Assembly (NCBI GenBank): GCA_963816315.1
Contig: CAWFJZ010000036.1
Coordinates: 190,520-254,519, forward strand
Reading direction: 5' to 3'
DNA: 64,000 nt
Source of the DNA: CADEEN01 sp963816315
Lineage (GTDB): Bacteria > Pseudomonadota > Gammaproteobacteria > Burkholderiales > Burkholderiaceae_C
Shown here: piece by piece, positions 10,914 through 20,094 of the stretch
How the letters are laid out: every line of letters starts with the position of its first letter
Position numbering within the stretch: position 1 is the stretch's first letter
Notes under the pieces: model-generated
Seen by the model: only the letters and a program-made list of their open reading frames with translations
Database searches by the model: none
Told to the model about the DNA's origin: nothing
Made by a program: the position numbers and the translations under genes

Positions 10914-12390
10914 TCAGGCCCAGTAGGGCAGGTACTCGGCGAACTTGTTGCCCGCATCGGGGTCCTTGCGCCGGATGCGGCCGGCCTCGACCGCCTCGCC
11001 GATCAGGTTCGTCACCGTGTTGCGCTGCTTGTCGTTGAGCTTGAAACGTTCGCGCAGCGACGTGTTGGTTAGTACGCTGCCTGACAGGTAGCGCAGCACG
11101 GCATGCTGATAGCACGCCTCGACGCGTTCGCTTCGGCCCATGTCGGCGAATTTACGCGGTGCGTGCAGCGTCACCCTGAAGGCGCCGTCGAGCGCCGAGA
11201 ACGACACCGGCGGCAAGCCGAACAGTTCGACCGCCGCGACCACCTTCTGAAAACCCGTGCCGCGCTCTTCGCAGATTCGATACAGACGGAACGCAGAGGC
11301 CAGCACTTCGTTGCGCGACTCGGGCGCGGTGCCGATCAGGCGATCGAGCCGCTTCGACGGCAACAGGCTGCCCGGGTTGGTGAACTCGATGCGGTCGGCG
11401 AAGACTTCGATCATCGGCCCGGCGCCGCTGATGCCGAAGTCCTGGTGAATCAGCGTATTGGCGATCAACTCGCGCAGCGCGATTTCGGGATAGACGTTGA
11501 CTTCGCTGCGCAGCGCCTGCTTGATGACCTCGCTGTGCGGCAGGCTGCGTTTGAGGTGCGCGATCAGGCCCTCGAAGCCGATGGCATAACCCTTCTGGCC
11601 CACCAACTCGTCAATGGTGTCGACCTTGTTCGTGCCGCCGTAGCGGACGACGCGAATGCGCTTGCGTGCCAGGCTGTCGAACTCTTCCAGGCGACGCGCT
11701 GCCGCGAGCGCGCCGAAGCGGGTGATGGCATAGCCGCCCGCCTCGATAACGACCATCTTCTCGTCCACGAGCCAGCGCAGCAGCGCGTCACGGTCCTCGG
11801 GCAGTGGTCGCTGGCGCAGCTTGGCGATGGTGGCCAGATCGAGGGCTTCTAGCACCGCGTCGGCGCCGATGACCGGCGACGCTCGAAGCTCTTCCCAACG
11901 CGGAGGTTGGCTGCCGAGCAGCAGGCCGGCCAGTTCTTGCCGCGACGCCTTGCGGGTGGTGCCACCCGAGCGCACCCAGCTTTCCTCGATCGACTTGCCG
12001 CGCTTGTGCACCGGGCGGCTGCCATGCTCGGGCACATGAACGAACAAGAGCGGTACGCCCGCGTGTTCGACCACGCCATGATCGATGGCCAGCGCCGGTT
12101 CGAGCGCCATCCCGCCCCAGGTTGGCCAGCATGTTGGCGATCTCAGCGACCTGCCGCTGGTCGATGCCCAGCAGCCGTGCAGTCGCGTTGTCGATGCCGA
12201 ACACGAGAAAGCCGCCGCCCGCATGGTTGGCGAAGGCGCTCAAGTGCTCCACCAGGCGCTCGCGGCTCGGGGACAGACCGGCCTTCCAGTCCAGTTCGTT
12301 GACTTCATGCGGCACAGGGGCAAGGCTGGCCGCCAACAGCTCGCTGGCCCGGGCCAACCACGCCTTGGGCGCCATTACGCCAACTCCCAT
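10914..12390 (-). pseudogene. AlbA_2 / GHKL-ATPase accessory protein, frameshifted
   Basis: The N-terminal part (from 12390) is an AlbA_2 (Schlafen-type) domain: HEVNELDWKAG...VEHLSAFANHAGGGFLVFGIDN. The frame changes near 12105. The rest is continuous to 10914 and includes a GHKL ATPase motif REL(I)ANTLIHQDFG and a C-terminal winged-helix-like region. Such proteins are often annotated as putative DNA-binding or transcriptional regulators and are common in restriction and defence loci. The start overlaps the 3' end of the helicase gene by 16 nt and the stop lies 61 nt before mod, so it is in the operon. Confidence 0.8.
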
Positions 12391-15242
12391 TCGATCGTGA
12401 ATAGCTGCGTGTCTTGCACTTGCTGTTCGAGTTGCTGTTCGAGCGCCTCGATCACTGCGTTGCGCCGCCCTTCGATCTCATCCTGCTGTCCGAACAGTTC
12501 CTTCCTCAGCTGGCTGCGCTTGCCTTCCAGCTCGCGCTGCCGCTTCTGCCAATGCAGCTTTTCGTCGAGCGTCGGCGAGATGGTGGCGCTGCGGCGCACC
12601 TCCTTGATCTCGCGGTCGATTTCCTTGATGCGTTGCTCCAGACCGAGCTTCAGGTCGTCGGCCCAGGCATCGAGCTTGACCACCTCCTGCTCGAAGTAGC
12701 GCAGTTGCCGCTCGCGCGCTGCAGCGCAGCACAGCCTGTTTGCGCGCCTCGGCATCGGTGGCCAGCGTGGCCGACGGCGCTGTGAAGAGTCCGGCCTCGT
12801 GCTCGGTCGCGGGCAGGCGCAGCAGTTTCTCGGCGTCGTCTTCGGCAAGAGGCTGCCGTCGTCGGTGATGGCCGCCACGACCAAGTGCTGCTCTGTTCGC
12901 CGAGCGCAGCCACGCTGATCAGGCGACGCCGTCAGCAAGCCGCTCTTGCCCCGCAGCGGCTTGAGCGTGCTGACCGGCGCGCCATAGCCGCATAGTCGAA
13001 GCGCAGGCGCGCCGGCTGGCAATAGCGGCGGTTGCACCGCGCGAGCCAGCACCCATTGCGCCAGCGGATGGCTCACGCGGTAAACGTGGGCTTCGCCGCT
13101 ACGCCGCGGCAACTCGTAGCGACCGAGCGGCATGTCGTCGAGGTCGGTGCCGGCGCGTGTCGCAAGTCAAACGCGCCGTCGCCGTCGAACGCGCGCGTCG
13201 CCCAGCTCGGCGGCCGTGAGTCCATCAGCAGCGCTCGAAGCGGCTGCGCGCGGCAGCGCCCTCGTGCGGCGCGCACGCGCACCTTCTCGTGCACCTCGTC
13301 GTCGAAGTTCTCGAGCAGATCTGCCGCGTCTTGACCATCGCTTCGTTGATCTCGCCCGACAGGTCGAGCTGCAATTGCTCGAAGCTGGCGCGGATTTCGC
13401 TGTGGTTGCGGCAGTGCTGGTAGATCTCGGCAATGCGCCGCTCGAAGTCCACGCCGGACCGATGGCGCCCAGCACTTCGTCGCTGGCGCCGAAGACGCCC
13501 TCGAAGAGTTTGAACTTCTGGTCCAGCAGCTCGTAGACGCGCGCGTCGGCCTCGTTGCTGCGATCGAAAAGTTGACCACCACCACGTCGTGCTTCTGCCC
13601 GTAGCGGTGGCAGCGGCCGATGCGCTGCTCGATGCGCTGCGGGTTCCAGGGCAGGTCGTAGTTGATGACCAGCGAGCAGAACTGCAGGTTGATGCCTTCG
13701 GCGCCGGCTTCGGTGGCGATCATGACCGTGCCGCGGTCGCGGAAGTGCTCGACCAGCGCGGCGCGCGTGTCGGCCGTCTTGCGAGCCGCTGATGCGGTCG
13801 GTGCCTTCGTGGCGTTGCAACCAGTCGCGCGTAGATGCCTGGGCTCGCGCGTCGCTGTTGGTGCCGTTGAAGAGCACGATGCCGTCGCCGTAGCGCGTTT
13901 GTCTCCAGCAGCGACAGCAGGTAGTCTTGCGTGTGCCGTGACTCGGTGAAGATGATGGCCTTTGCGCGGCGCCTGCAGACGCTCGAGCTCCTCGAAGGCT
14001 CGATCGAGAGCCTTGAGCAAGGCGTCGCCTTTGGCGTTGTCGCGGATGCGGCGTGCCAGTTCTACGAAGCCGCGCAGCTCAGCCAGCTCGGCTGTGATAG
14101 CCTGCTGCGTCTTCGCTGCCTCGGACGCGTCTCGCTGTGCGTCGGCTCTTCGGCCCATTCCTCGGCGGTTTCGTCCAGCGCTTCGAAGTCTTGGTCGAGC
14201 GCTTCCGCGAGCACCACATCGGTCGGCAGTCGCGTCGAGCAGGCCTTGCAAGCGGTTGGCCATGGTCTCCATCGCGCCGGCAATGGCGTGCGTGCACGAA
14301 GCCAGCAGCTTCCACAGCACCATCGAGATCAGGTTGCGCTGGCTGTTGGGCAGCGCTTGCAAGTCAGGCCGCCGCAGGTAGTCAGCCACCAGCGCTGACA
14401 GTTGCTGCTCGTCAGTGCTCGGCGTGAACTCCTGCACCAGCGCACTGCGCTGCGTGTAGGACACGAACTGCTGCACGTCTCGGCGCAAAGTGCGTTTGCA
14501 CATCGGTGCCAAACGCGCTCGCAGGGCATCGAAGCTCTGCGCCTTGCCGAGCTGGCCGAACTGCGAGCGGAAGCTGTCGAGGTTGCCGAAGACCCGCTCG
14601 TCGATGAAGCTGACGAGACCGTACAGCTCCAGCAGGCTGTTCTGCAACGGCGTGGCCGTGAGTAGCACTTTGCTGTGAACATGCGCCAGCGCGTCGCGCA
14701 GGGTGCGCGCGATCACGTTCTGGGCTTGTAGACGTTGCGCACGCGGTGCGCTTCATCGAGCACGACGAGATCCCACGCGATGCGTTGGATGTCGTCGGCC
14801 TTGGCACGCGCAAACGGGTAGGAGCAGATCACCGGTACCGCTGAGCCTCGAACGGGTTTGCCGCGCCGTGCTTGCGCGCCGCGTTGTAGTTCTTCGACTC
14901 GAGGATCAGCGGTTCGAGCCCGAACTTGTCGAGCAGCTCCTGATGCCACTGCTTGCGCAGATTGGCCGGCACGATGATCAGGATGCGCCGCCGCCGCTCG
15001 GCCCAGCGCTGCGAGATCACAAGCCCGGCCTCGATGGTTTTGCCGAGGCCTACCTCGTCGGCCAGGATCACGCCTTTGGACAGCGGGTTCTGACGGGCGA
15101 AGAGGGCGGCCTCGACCTGGTGCGGGTTGAGGTCCACCTGCGCATCGACGAGGGTCGAAGCAAAGGACTCGACCGAGTCGCTCGCAGCCTTGCGTTGCAA
15201 AAGCCAGGCCCAGTATTGGCGTTGGTGAAGGGTAAGGCTCAT
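12375..15242 (-). pseudogene. SNF2-type DEAD/DEAH helicase, heavily frameshifted
   Basis: First gene of the defence operon, starting at ATG 15242. Recognisable pieces in order are: Walker A ADEVGLGKTIEAGLV (about residue 60), DEAH box VVLDEAHRVRN, motif III LLTATPLQN, the C-terminal helicase segment ATEAGAEGINLQF...RIGRCHRYGQKHD, and a coiled-coil tail ending LFTIEWELA. At least eight frame changes are needed (for example near 14840, 14725, 14250, 13560 and 13450). Length once joined is about 950 residues, as in SNF2 helicases of restriction and DISARM-like loci. No other DISARM core gene is visible. Confidence 0.85.
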
Positions 15243-15415
15243 GGGGCAGGCGGCATTGTCACCGCTTCTAAAGCATCGCCTTGACTCCCGCCCTCACCAG
15301 CAACGCGTCGAACGCCGCGGGCTTCGCCGACGACCTGGTCGAGTCCCTTGCGGAAGCGTTGGAGCTTCCCACGCGCCCCACGGCTATGCTGCTCCGCCTC
15401 GTTCAAGGAGCACCC

Positions 15416-15784
15416 ATGAACCTCGATGAGAAAGGCCTGGCCACACGCCGCGCCGTGCTCGGCGACAGCTACGTCGACAACGCGCTGGCCAAGGCCACGC
15501 CGTTCACCGCGCCGCTGCAGGAGCTGGTGACGCGCCACGCCTGGAACAACACCTGGCAGCGCCCGGGCATCGACCTGCGCACGCGCAGCATCGTCACCGT
15601 GTCGATGCTGGTAGCGCTGGGCCGCATGCACGAGCTCAAGGTCCACGTGCGCGGCGCGCTGAACAACGGCGTGACGCCCGAGGAGCTGCAGGAGATCTTC
15701 CTGCACGCCAGCGTGTACTGCGGCTTTCCGGCCGCGGTGGACGCCTTTCGCACGGCGGCCGAGGTGATCGACGCCGCGAGCTAG
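15416..15784 (+). CDS. pcaC: Carboxymuconolactone decarboxylase family protein
   Basis: 122 residues. The start ATG 15416 is chosen because AAGGAG lies 6 nt upstream and the family begins here; the frame stays open further upstream but that part has no family similarity. The core RHAWNNTWQRPGIDLRTRS...MLVALGRMHELKVHVRGALNNGV...VYCGFPAAVDAFR matches 4-carboxymuconolactone decarboxylase, the beta-ketoadipate enzyme making the enol-lactone. No other pca gene is adjacent, so another CMD-family role is possible. It is read away from the defence operon. Confidence 0.85.
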   Translation: MNLDEKGLATRRAVLGDSYVDNALAKATPFTAPLQELVTRHAWNNTWQRPGIDLRTRSIVTVSMLVALGRMHELKVHVRGALNNGVTPEELQEIFLHASVYCGFPAAVDAFRTAAEVIDAAS

Positions 15785-15866
15785 CTCACGCCACGCGCCC
15801 GAACCGCTCGGCGCCGTCGCTCAGCAGATGCTCGCGGCCGACTCGCAGGAGCCGGGCCACAGGACC
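15785..15866. repeat. Remnant of the VWA gene 3' region (copy 1)
   Basis: CTCACGCCACGCGCCCGAAC directly after pcaC resembles the 3' end of the VWA gene at about 19003. The following GCGGCCGACTCGCAGGAGCC resembles 19383-19405 of the same gene. The two matched parts are adjacent here but about 370 bp apart in the intact gene, so this is a rearranged leftover. Confidence 0.6.
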
Positions 15867-17055
15867 TCAAGGCCCCAGGTTGTCCTGCCCGACCGCGCCG
15901 TTGTTGTTGAGCCCCCAGCACATCGGCACGCCGGCGAGCGTGATGCCGCAGGTGGCCGTGCCGTTGGCCTGCAGGACGCGGAAGCGGTGGTTGCCGGCCA
16001 CCGCCACCGGGACGGTGCTCTCGGTCTCGCTGCCGCTGCCGGTCAGCATCGCCGGGCCCCAGCACCAGGCCGACCCGTCGCTGGTGAGGCCGCACGCGTG
16101 CTGATAGCCCGCGGAGAGGCTGGCAAAGACATGACCGCCGGCCACGGCGACGGGCACGTCGCGGTGCGCCGCCAGCGAGCCGTCGCCGAGCGCCGCCGCG
16201 AAGCCCCAGCACCAGGCCGCGCCGGCCGCCGTGCGGCCGCAGTTGAAATTGCCGCCGACGGCGAGCGACGCAAACACATGATCCCCCCGTGACCGCCGCC
16301 GGCGCGAGTGACGCGCCCGACACGCCGCGGCCCAGCACGCCGTACGGATTGCGTCCCCAGCACCAGGCCTGCCCCAACGCGTCGAGTCCGCAGCCATGGT
16401 TGTCACCCGCGCCGACCGACAGGAACGCCTGGGCCGCGAGGACGCGGACCGGCGTGCCGGAGCCCTCGGTCGTGCCGTCTCCCAGGCCGCCGCTGTCGCC
16501 CGGGCCCCAGCACCAGGCGGAGCCGGCATCGTCGAGCCCGCAGGACACCAGCGCGCTGGCATCGACGTGCACGAAGCGGTGATTGCCGGCCACACGCACG
16601 GGTGTCGCGCTACTGGTGTGCAGACCGTCGCCGAGCTGACCGCCGAGGCCGAAGCCCCAGCACCAGGCCTGGCCCGACGCGTCGAGTCCGCAACCGTGCA
16701 GCCGCGATGTGCTGATCTGCGCAAAGCGCATCGGCGACTGCGCGCGCACCGGCTGCCAGGTGCAGGCGATGTTGCCTCCCGCGCACAGCTTGGATGTCGC
16801 GGCGCCGAGCTGGCCGTTCTCGTTGTTGCCCCAGCACCAGGCTTCGCCCGATGCGGTCAGCATGCACGACGAGTCATCGCCCTGCGCCACGCGATCGAAG
16901 GCGAGCGTCGTGGCCACCGCGGTCGGAAAGAGGTAGAGCTGGCGTTCGAGCGGGGTCAGCCTGCGGACCTCGTCGCCGCCGCCTCCGCACGCGGCCAGCA
17001 ACAAGGCGCCGAGCTGGACGCCGGCCCGAACCAGCCGTTGGCGTTGCGTCGTCAT
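15867..17055 (-). pseudogene. RCC1-repeat lipoprotein, one frameshift
   Basis: Starts at ATG 17055 (an in-frame ATG at 17067 is possible) with a signal ending LGALLLAAC, a lipobox, so it is probably a lipoprotein. Seven RCC1-type units follow, each with a (A/M)CWG core such as GEAWCWGNNENGQLG. A frame change near 16285, at a CCCCCC run, is needed to pass from the fourth to the fifth repeat; the stop is at 15867. RCC1 repeats form a beta-propeller. The bacterial function is unknown. The indel in a homopolymer makes a sequencing error plausible. Confidence 0.75.
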
Positions 17056-17234
17056 CGTGAACTCCACGGTCCACGCCGATGGTCTGCCCCAGCCTCGGGT
17101 GGCGCATTGACTGCGCGCAAGGCCCTCGGCGTGCGATCAGCGCCGCCCGCGGCGAGGGCGGTTGAGCATGCGCAACGCGGCCCGCGACGGCCCGGCTACT
17201 GTGTCTTCACCCATGGTGGGGAAGGAGGTTCAAT

Positions 17235-17564
17235 ATGAGCAGGTCCCGAGTCCTGATGCTCGCCGCGCTGGCGGCCGCGTTCAGCTTGCCCGTTCTGGCC
17301 GACCAGCGGCTGGCCGAGAACAAGCAGTGCTTCGGCTGTCATGCCTTGGCCACCGATGGTGCCGGGCCGGCCTTCAAGAAGGTCGCGACGTTCTGGCGCG
17401 GGCGCAAGGACGCCGAAGAGATGATGGTGCGCACGATCCGGCAAGGATCGTCCGGGACCGGCGGGCCGCATTGGAACAAGGCCACGATGCCCGACCAGGC
17501 AGAGCGGCCGCTCGTCAGCGAAGCCGAGGCCAAGCGGATCGCGGCCTGGATCCTGAAGCAGTGA
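17235..17564 (+). CDS. Small periplasmic class I cytochrome c
   Basis: 109 residues: a signal peptide (LMLAALAAAFSLPVLA), one haem site CFGCH at about residue 35, and a probable Met ligand in NKATMPDQAE. It ends with the usual amphipathic helix EAEAKRIAAWILKQ. A strong ribosome site AAGGAGG lies 6 nt before the start. The size fits soluble cytochrome c551/c8-like electron carriers. It stands alone, divergent from the RCC1 gene. The redox partner cannot be told. Confidence 0.88.
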   Translation: MSRSRVLMLAALAAAFSLPVLADQRLAENKQCFGCHALATDGAGPAFKKVATFWRGRKDAEEMMVRTIRQGSSGTGGPHWNKATMPDQAERPLVSEAEAKRIAAWILKQ

Positions 17565-17621
17565 CGTAGGTGGCGGCCGACGAGCGGCGCAGGACGCTGG
17601 CGTGAGCCATCGCGCCGCCGC

Positions 17622-17830
17622 TCACGCCACGCGTCCGAACCACAGCACCGAAAGCCCCAAGCCCGCCACCAGCAGCAACGCCGCCACCGCGGCGAGCAGC
17701 GCGGTCAGTTCGGTGTCGCGCTTGCTAACCTGCAGTTTGGAGCCGGTCATCTGCGCCACATGGCGCAGCGGGGTTCGAGGGCTGCGCGTTGGGTCACACG
17801 GCGGCCGAGGTGATCGACACCGCGACCGCG
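17622..17830. repeat. Remnants of VWA gene and pcaC 3' ends (copy 2)
   Basis: Between the cytochrome and the toxin-antitoxin pair there is no complete gene. 17622-17745 is a clear diverged copy of the 3' end of the VWA gene at 19003-19130 (minus strand, encoding a SKRDTELTALLA...LSVLWFGRVA tail). 17745-17780 matches the TCTGCGCCACATGGCGCAGC part of the same gene at about 19190. 17790-17825 (GCGGCCGAGGTGATCGACAC) repeats the 3' end of pcaC. It is a mosaic of duplicated gene ends. Confidence 0.7.
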
Positions 17831-17957
17831 GCCGAGCGAGGCCGCACCGGCACTTGGCGCAGGATGGCGCTGAAGGCTCGGATGGAGCTGGTCTGGCAAG
17901 GCGCCTCGCTGCTCTGACTGATAGACTGCCATCGCTTAACGCAGAGTGAACCGCGAC

Positions 17958-18218
17958 ATGCCACGACGCAGCCCCCAACTGACCGAAGCCGCGATGCTGG
18001 CGGCCGAACGACGCATCCCCGAGCTGGCGGCCAAGTCGGGCCATGCGGCCTACAAGTTGGCCCTGGCCACGACGGGTGCGGTGGTGGTCAAGACCAGCAG
18101 GGGTACGCTGGTCGAACGCAAGGCGGACGGGACGTCAACGCTGATCAAAGCGCTGCGGCCAGGCAAGCGTGTCAAGGTCGGGCTCGTGCTCAAGCGTGCC
18201 AAGCAAGAAGCGGCCTGA
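17958..18218 (+). CDS. Putative antitoxin paired with zeta-type toxin
   Basis: A basic 86-residue protein (MPRRSPQLTEAAMLAAERR...) overlaps the next gene, a zeta-like kinase, by about 23 nt. The ATG at 17958 is preferred to the in-frame GTG at 17946. No domain is recognised, so the antitoxin role rests on order, overlap and size alone. The C-terminal half (VVVKTSRGTLVERKADGTST) has a beta-strand pattern. Confidence 0.55.
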   Translation: MPRRSPQLTEAAMLAAERRIPELAAKSGHAAYKLALATTGAVVVKTSRGTLVERKADGTSTLIKALRPGKRVKVGLVLKRAKQEAA

Positions 18219-18978
18219 CAGCAATAAAGCCGCTCAGGCGCGGCTGAGGGTTCTGGCCGGTCCCAACGGATCGGGCAAAAGCACCATCAAGGGCGAGCTC
18301 AAGCCGGAATGGATCGGCGTTTTCGTGAACGCCGACGAGATCGAACGCGGCTTGCGTGAGACGCGTGGAACGCTCGACCTGTCGAGCTTCGGACTCACGG
18401 GCGAGCCGGCAGAGGTTCTGCGCAGTGTCGAGGCGCACCTGCGGAGTTCGACATTCGCGCAGGCGCTCGGACTGCATGCCCTGCTGGGGAAGATGACGAT
18501 CGACACGTCCCTGCACCTGCACGTGCCCGCACCGTACAACTCGTATCTGGCATCGGTGTTGGCCGACGCCATTCGACGAGAGCTGTTGGACGCAAAGCAC
18601 ACCTTCACCTTCGAGACCGTCATGTCGTCGCGCGACAAGGTCGATTTCATGAAGGAAGCGCGCGACCGCGGTTACCGCGTCTATCTGTACTTCGTTGCGA
18701 CCGACGATCCCGCGATCAATGTGGACCGAGTGCGCCGCCGCGTCAAACAGGGCGGGCATCCTGTGCCTGCGAAGAAGGTCCGCGAGCGCTACGGGCGGTC
18801 GATCGGGCTGATGACCGAGGCTTGCGGGGTCGCCCATCGCGCCTACGTGTTCGACAACTCGGGGTCCAGACACAAGCTGTTGGTGCAGATCGTCGATGGC
18901 AAGCAGATGGAGATCGAGGCCGCGACACTGCCGCGATGGTTCCTCGAGACAGAGCTTTGGCGTTCTTTCAACGGCTAG
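18196..18978 (+). CDS. Zeta-toxin-like P-loop kinase
   Basis: About 260 residues. Walker A LAGPNGSGKSTIKGEL sits near the N-terminus, followed by VFVNADEIERGLRE and later FTFETVMSSRDKVDFM, the layout of zeta/UDP-N-acetylglucosamine kinase-like AAA proteins. Start GTG 18196 is proposed because it overlaps the upstream gene in the usual way; a GTG at 18169 is also in frame. Zeta toxins phosphorylate UDP-GlcNAc and block wall synthesis; whether this member does so is unknown. The gene is intact. Confidence 0.7.
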   Translation: MPSKKRPDSNKAAQARLRVLAGPNGSGKSTIKGELKPEWIGVFVNADEIERGLRETRGTLDLSSFGLTGEPAEVLRSVEAHLRSSTFAQALGLHALLGKMTIDTSLHLHVPAPYNSYLASVLADAIRRELLDAKHTFTFETVMSSRDKVDFMKEARDRGYRVYLYFVATDDPAINVDRVRRRVKQGGHPVPAKKVRERYGRSIGLMTEACGVAHRAYVFDNSGSRHKLLVQIVDGKQMEIEAATLPRWFLETELWRSFNG

Positions 18979-19002
18979 AGAAACGGGATTCCCGATCTCT
19001 GC

Positions 19003-20067
19003 TCACGCCACACGCCCGAACCACAGCACCGACAGTCCCGCGCCCGCCATCAGCAGAACGGCCGCCGCCCCGGCCAGCAGGGCCGTCAGTTCGGTGTCGC
19101 GCTTGCTCACCTGCATCCGCGAGCCGAGCTTCTGATAGACGCTGCGCAGCGCCTCGGCCGTGCCGGCATGGTGGTACTCGCCGCCGGTGATCTGCGCCAC
19201 ATGGCGCAGCGTGGGTTCGTCGAGTTGCAGGTAGATCGACATGCCCTCGCCGCCCGCGGCGAGATGGCCGTCGGGCGTGCCCAGGCCGACGACGTAGATG
19301 CGCACGCCGCGGTCGGCGGCCATCTTCGCGGCTTCCAGCGTGTCCACCCCCGTGGTGCGGCGGCCGTCGCTGAGCAGGATGATCGCGGCCGACTCGTAGG
19401 AGCCGGGCGGCACGGGCGTGATCTCTTTCGGCGGCGCTTTGGTTTTGTCGTTCTTCACGTCCAGGCTGCGCGCTGCCTCGCGGCGCGAAGCACCGAAGGT
19501 CATCTCGCCCAGGTCGATGCCCTGCTCCGGGAACAGCTCGGCCAGGCAGACCACGATGGCGTTGCCGATGGCCGTGCCCAACTGCATCTGGATGGCGTCG
19601 ATCGCGCCCGCGAGCGAGGCGCGGTCGATCGTGGCCGGCTGCGCCACCTGCGCGCTGCCCGCGAAGGTGACCAACCCGACTTCGATGTGCTTGGGCACCT
19701 CGGCGAGGAACGCCTTGGCCGCGTCCTGCGCGGCCACCATGCGCGAGGGCTTCACGTCCTCCACGCGCATGCTGCGCGAGATGTCGATCGCCAGCAGGAT
19801 CGTGGACTTGGCCCACGGCAGCGGCACGGGCGCCGTCGGCCGCGCGAGGGCCAGCAGCAGCAGCGCCAGGGCCAGGAAGACCAGCGCCGGCGGCACGTGC
19901 CGCCGCCATGGGCGGCCCGCGGCCTCGCGAACGACGCGCAAGCTGGAGAATATGAGCGCCGGTTTGCTGCCTCGGCGCAGCAGCCACAGGTAGAGCGCCG
20001 GCAGCAATGGCAGCACCAGCATCCACCACAGGTTGTGAGGCCACAAGAAGGTCATCGGCTCCATCAT
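19003..20067 (-). CDS. VWA-domain membrane protein (BatA-like)
   Basis: 354 residues: an N-terminal membrane segment (LWWMLVLPLLPALYLWLL), a second one (PPALVFLALALLLLALA), a von Willebrand A domain with MIDAS motif DISRS, ...LLSDGRRTTG, and a C-terminal membrane helix (ALLAGAAAVLLMAGAGLSVLWF). This is the BatA/BatB aerotolerance-type layout. It is last in an apparent operon with the TAXI and ExeA-like genes, with a 27-nt gap. No MoxR ATPase, the usual partner, is adjacent. Pieces of its 3' end are duplicated at 15785 and 17622. Confidence 0.85.
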   Translation of the reverse strand: MMEPMTFLWPHNLWWMLVLPLLPALYLWLLRRGSKPALIFSSLRVVREAAGRPWRRHVPPALVFLALALLLLALARPTAPVPLPWAKSTILLAIDISRSMRVEDVKPSRMVAAQDAAKAFLAEVPKHIEVGLVTFAGSAQVAQPATIDRASLAGAIDAIQMQLGTAIGNAIVVCLAELFPEQGIDLGEMTFGASRREAARSLDVKNDKTKAPPKEITPVPPGSYESAAIILLSDGRRTTGVDTLEAAKMAADRGVRIYVVGLGTPDGHLAAGGEGMSIYLQLDEPTLRHVAQITGGEYHHAGTAEALRSVYQKLGSRMQVSKRDTELTALLAGAAAVLLMAGAGLSVLWFGRVA

Positions 20068-20094
20068 CCGCGCGACGCGACGCCGCGCATCGCC

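Noticed and set aside
12375..15242. DISARM system based on the SNF2 helicase
   Set aside because: No drmA, drmB or drmC and no DISARM-type methyltransferase; the locus has Mod and Res instead.
15281..15415. N-terminal extension of the pcaC frame
   Set aside because: Open upstream frame but no family similarity, and a good ribosome site precedes the internal ATG at 15416.
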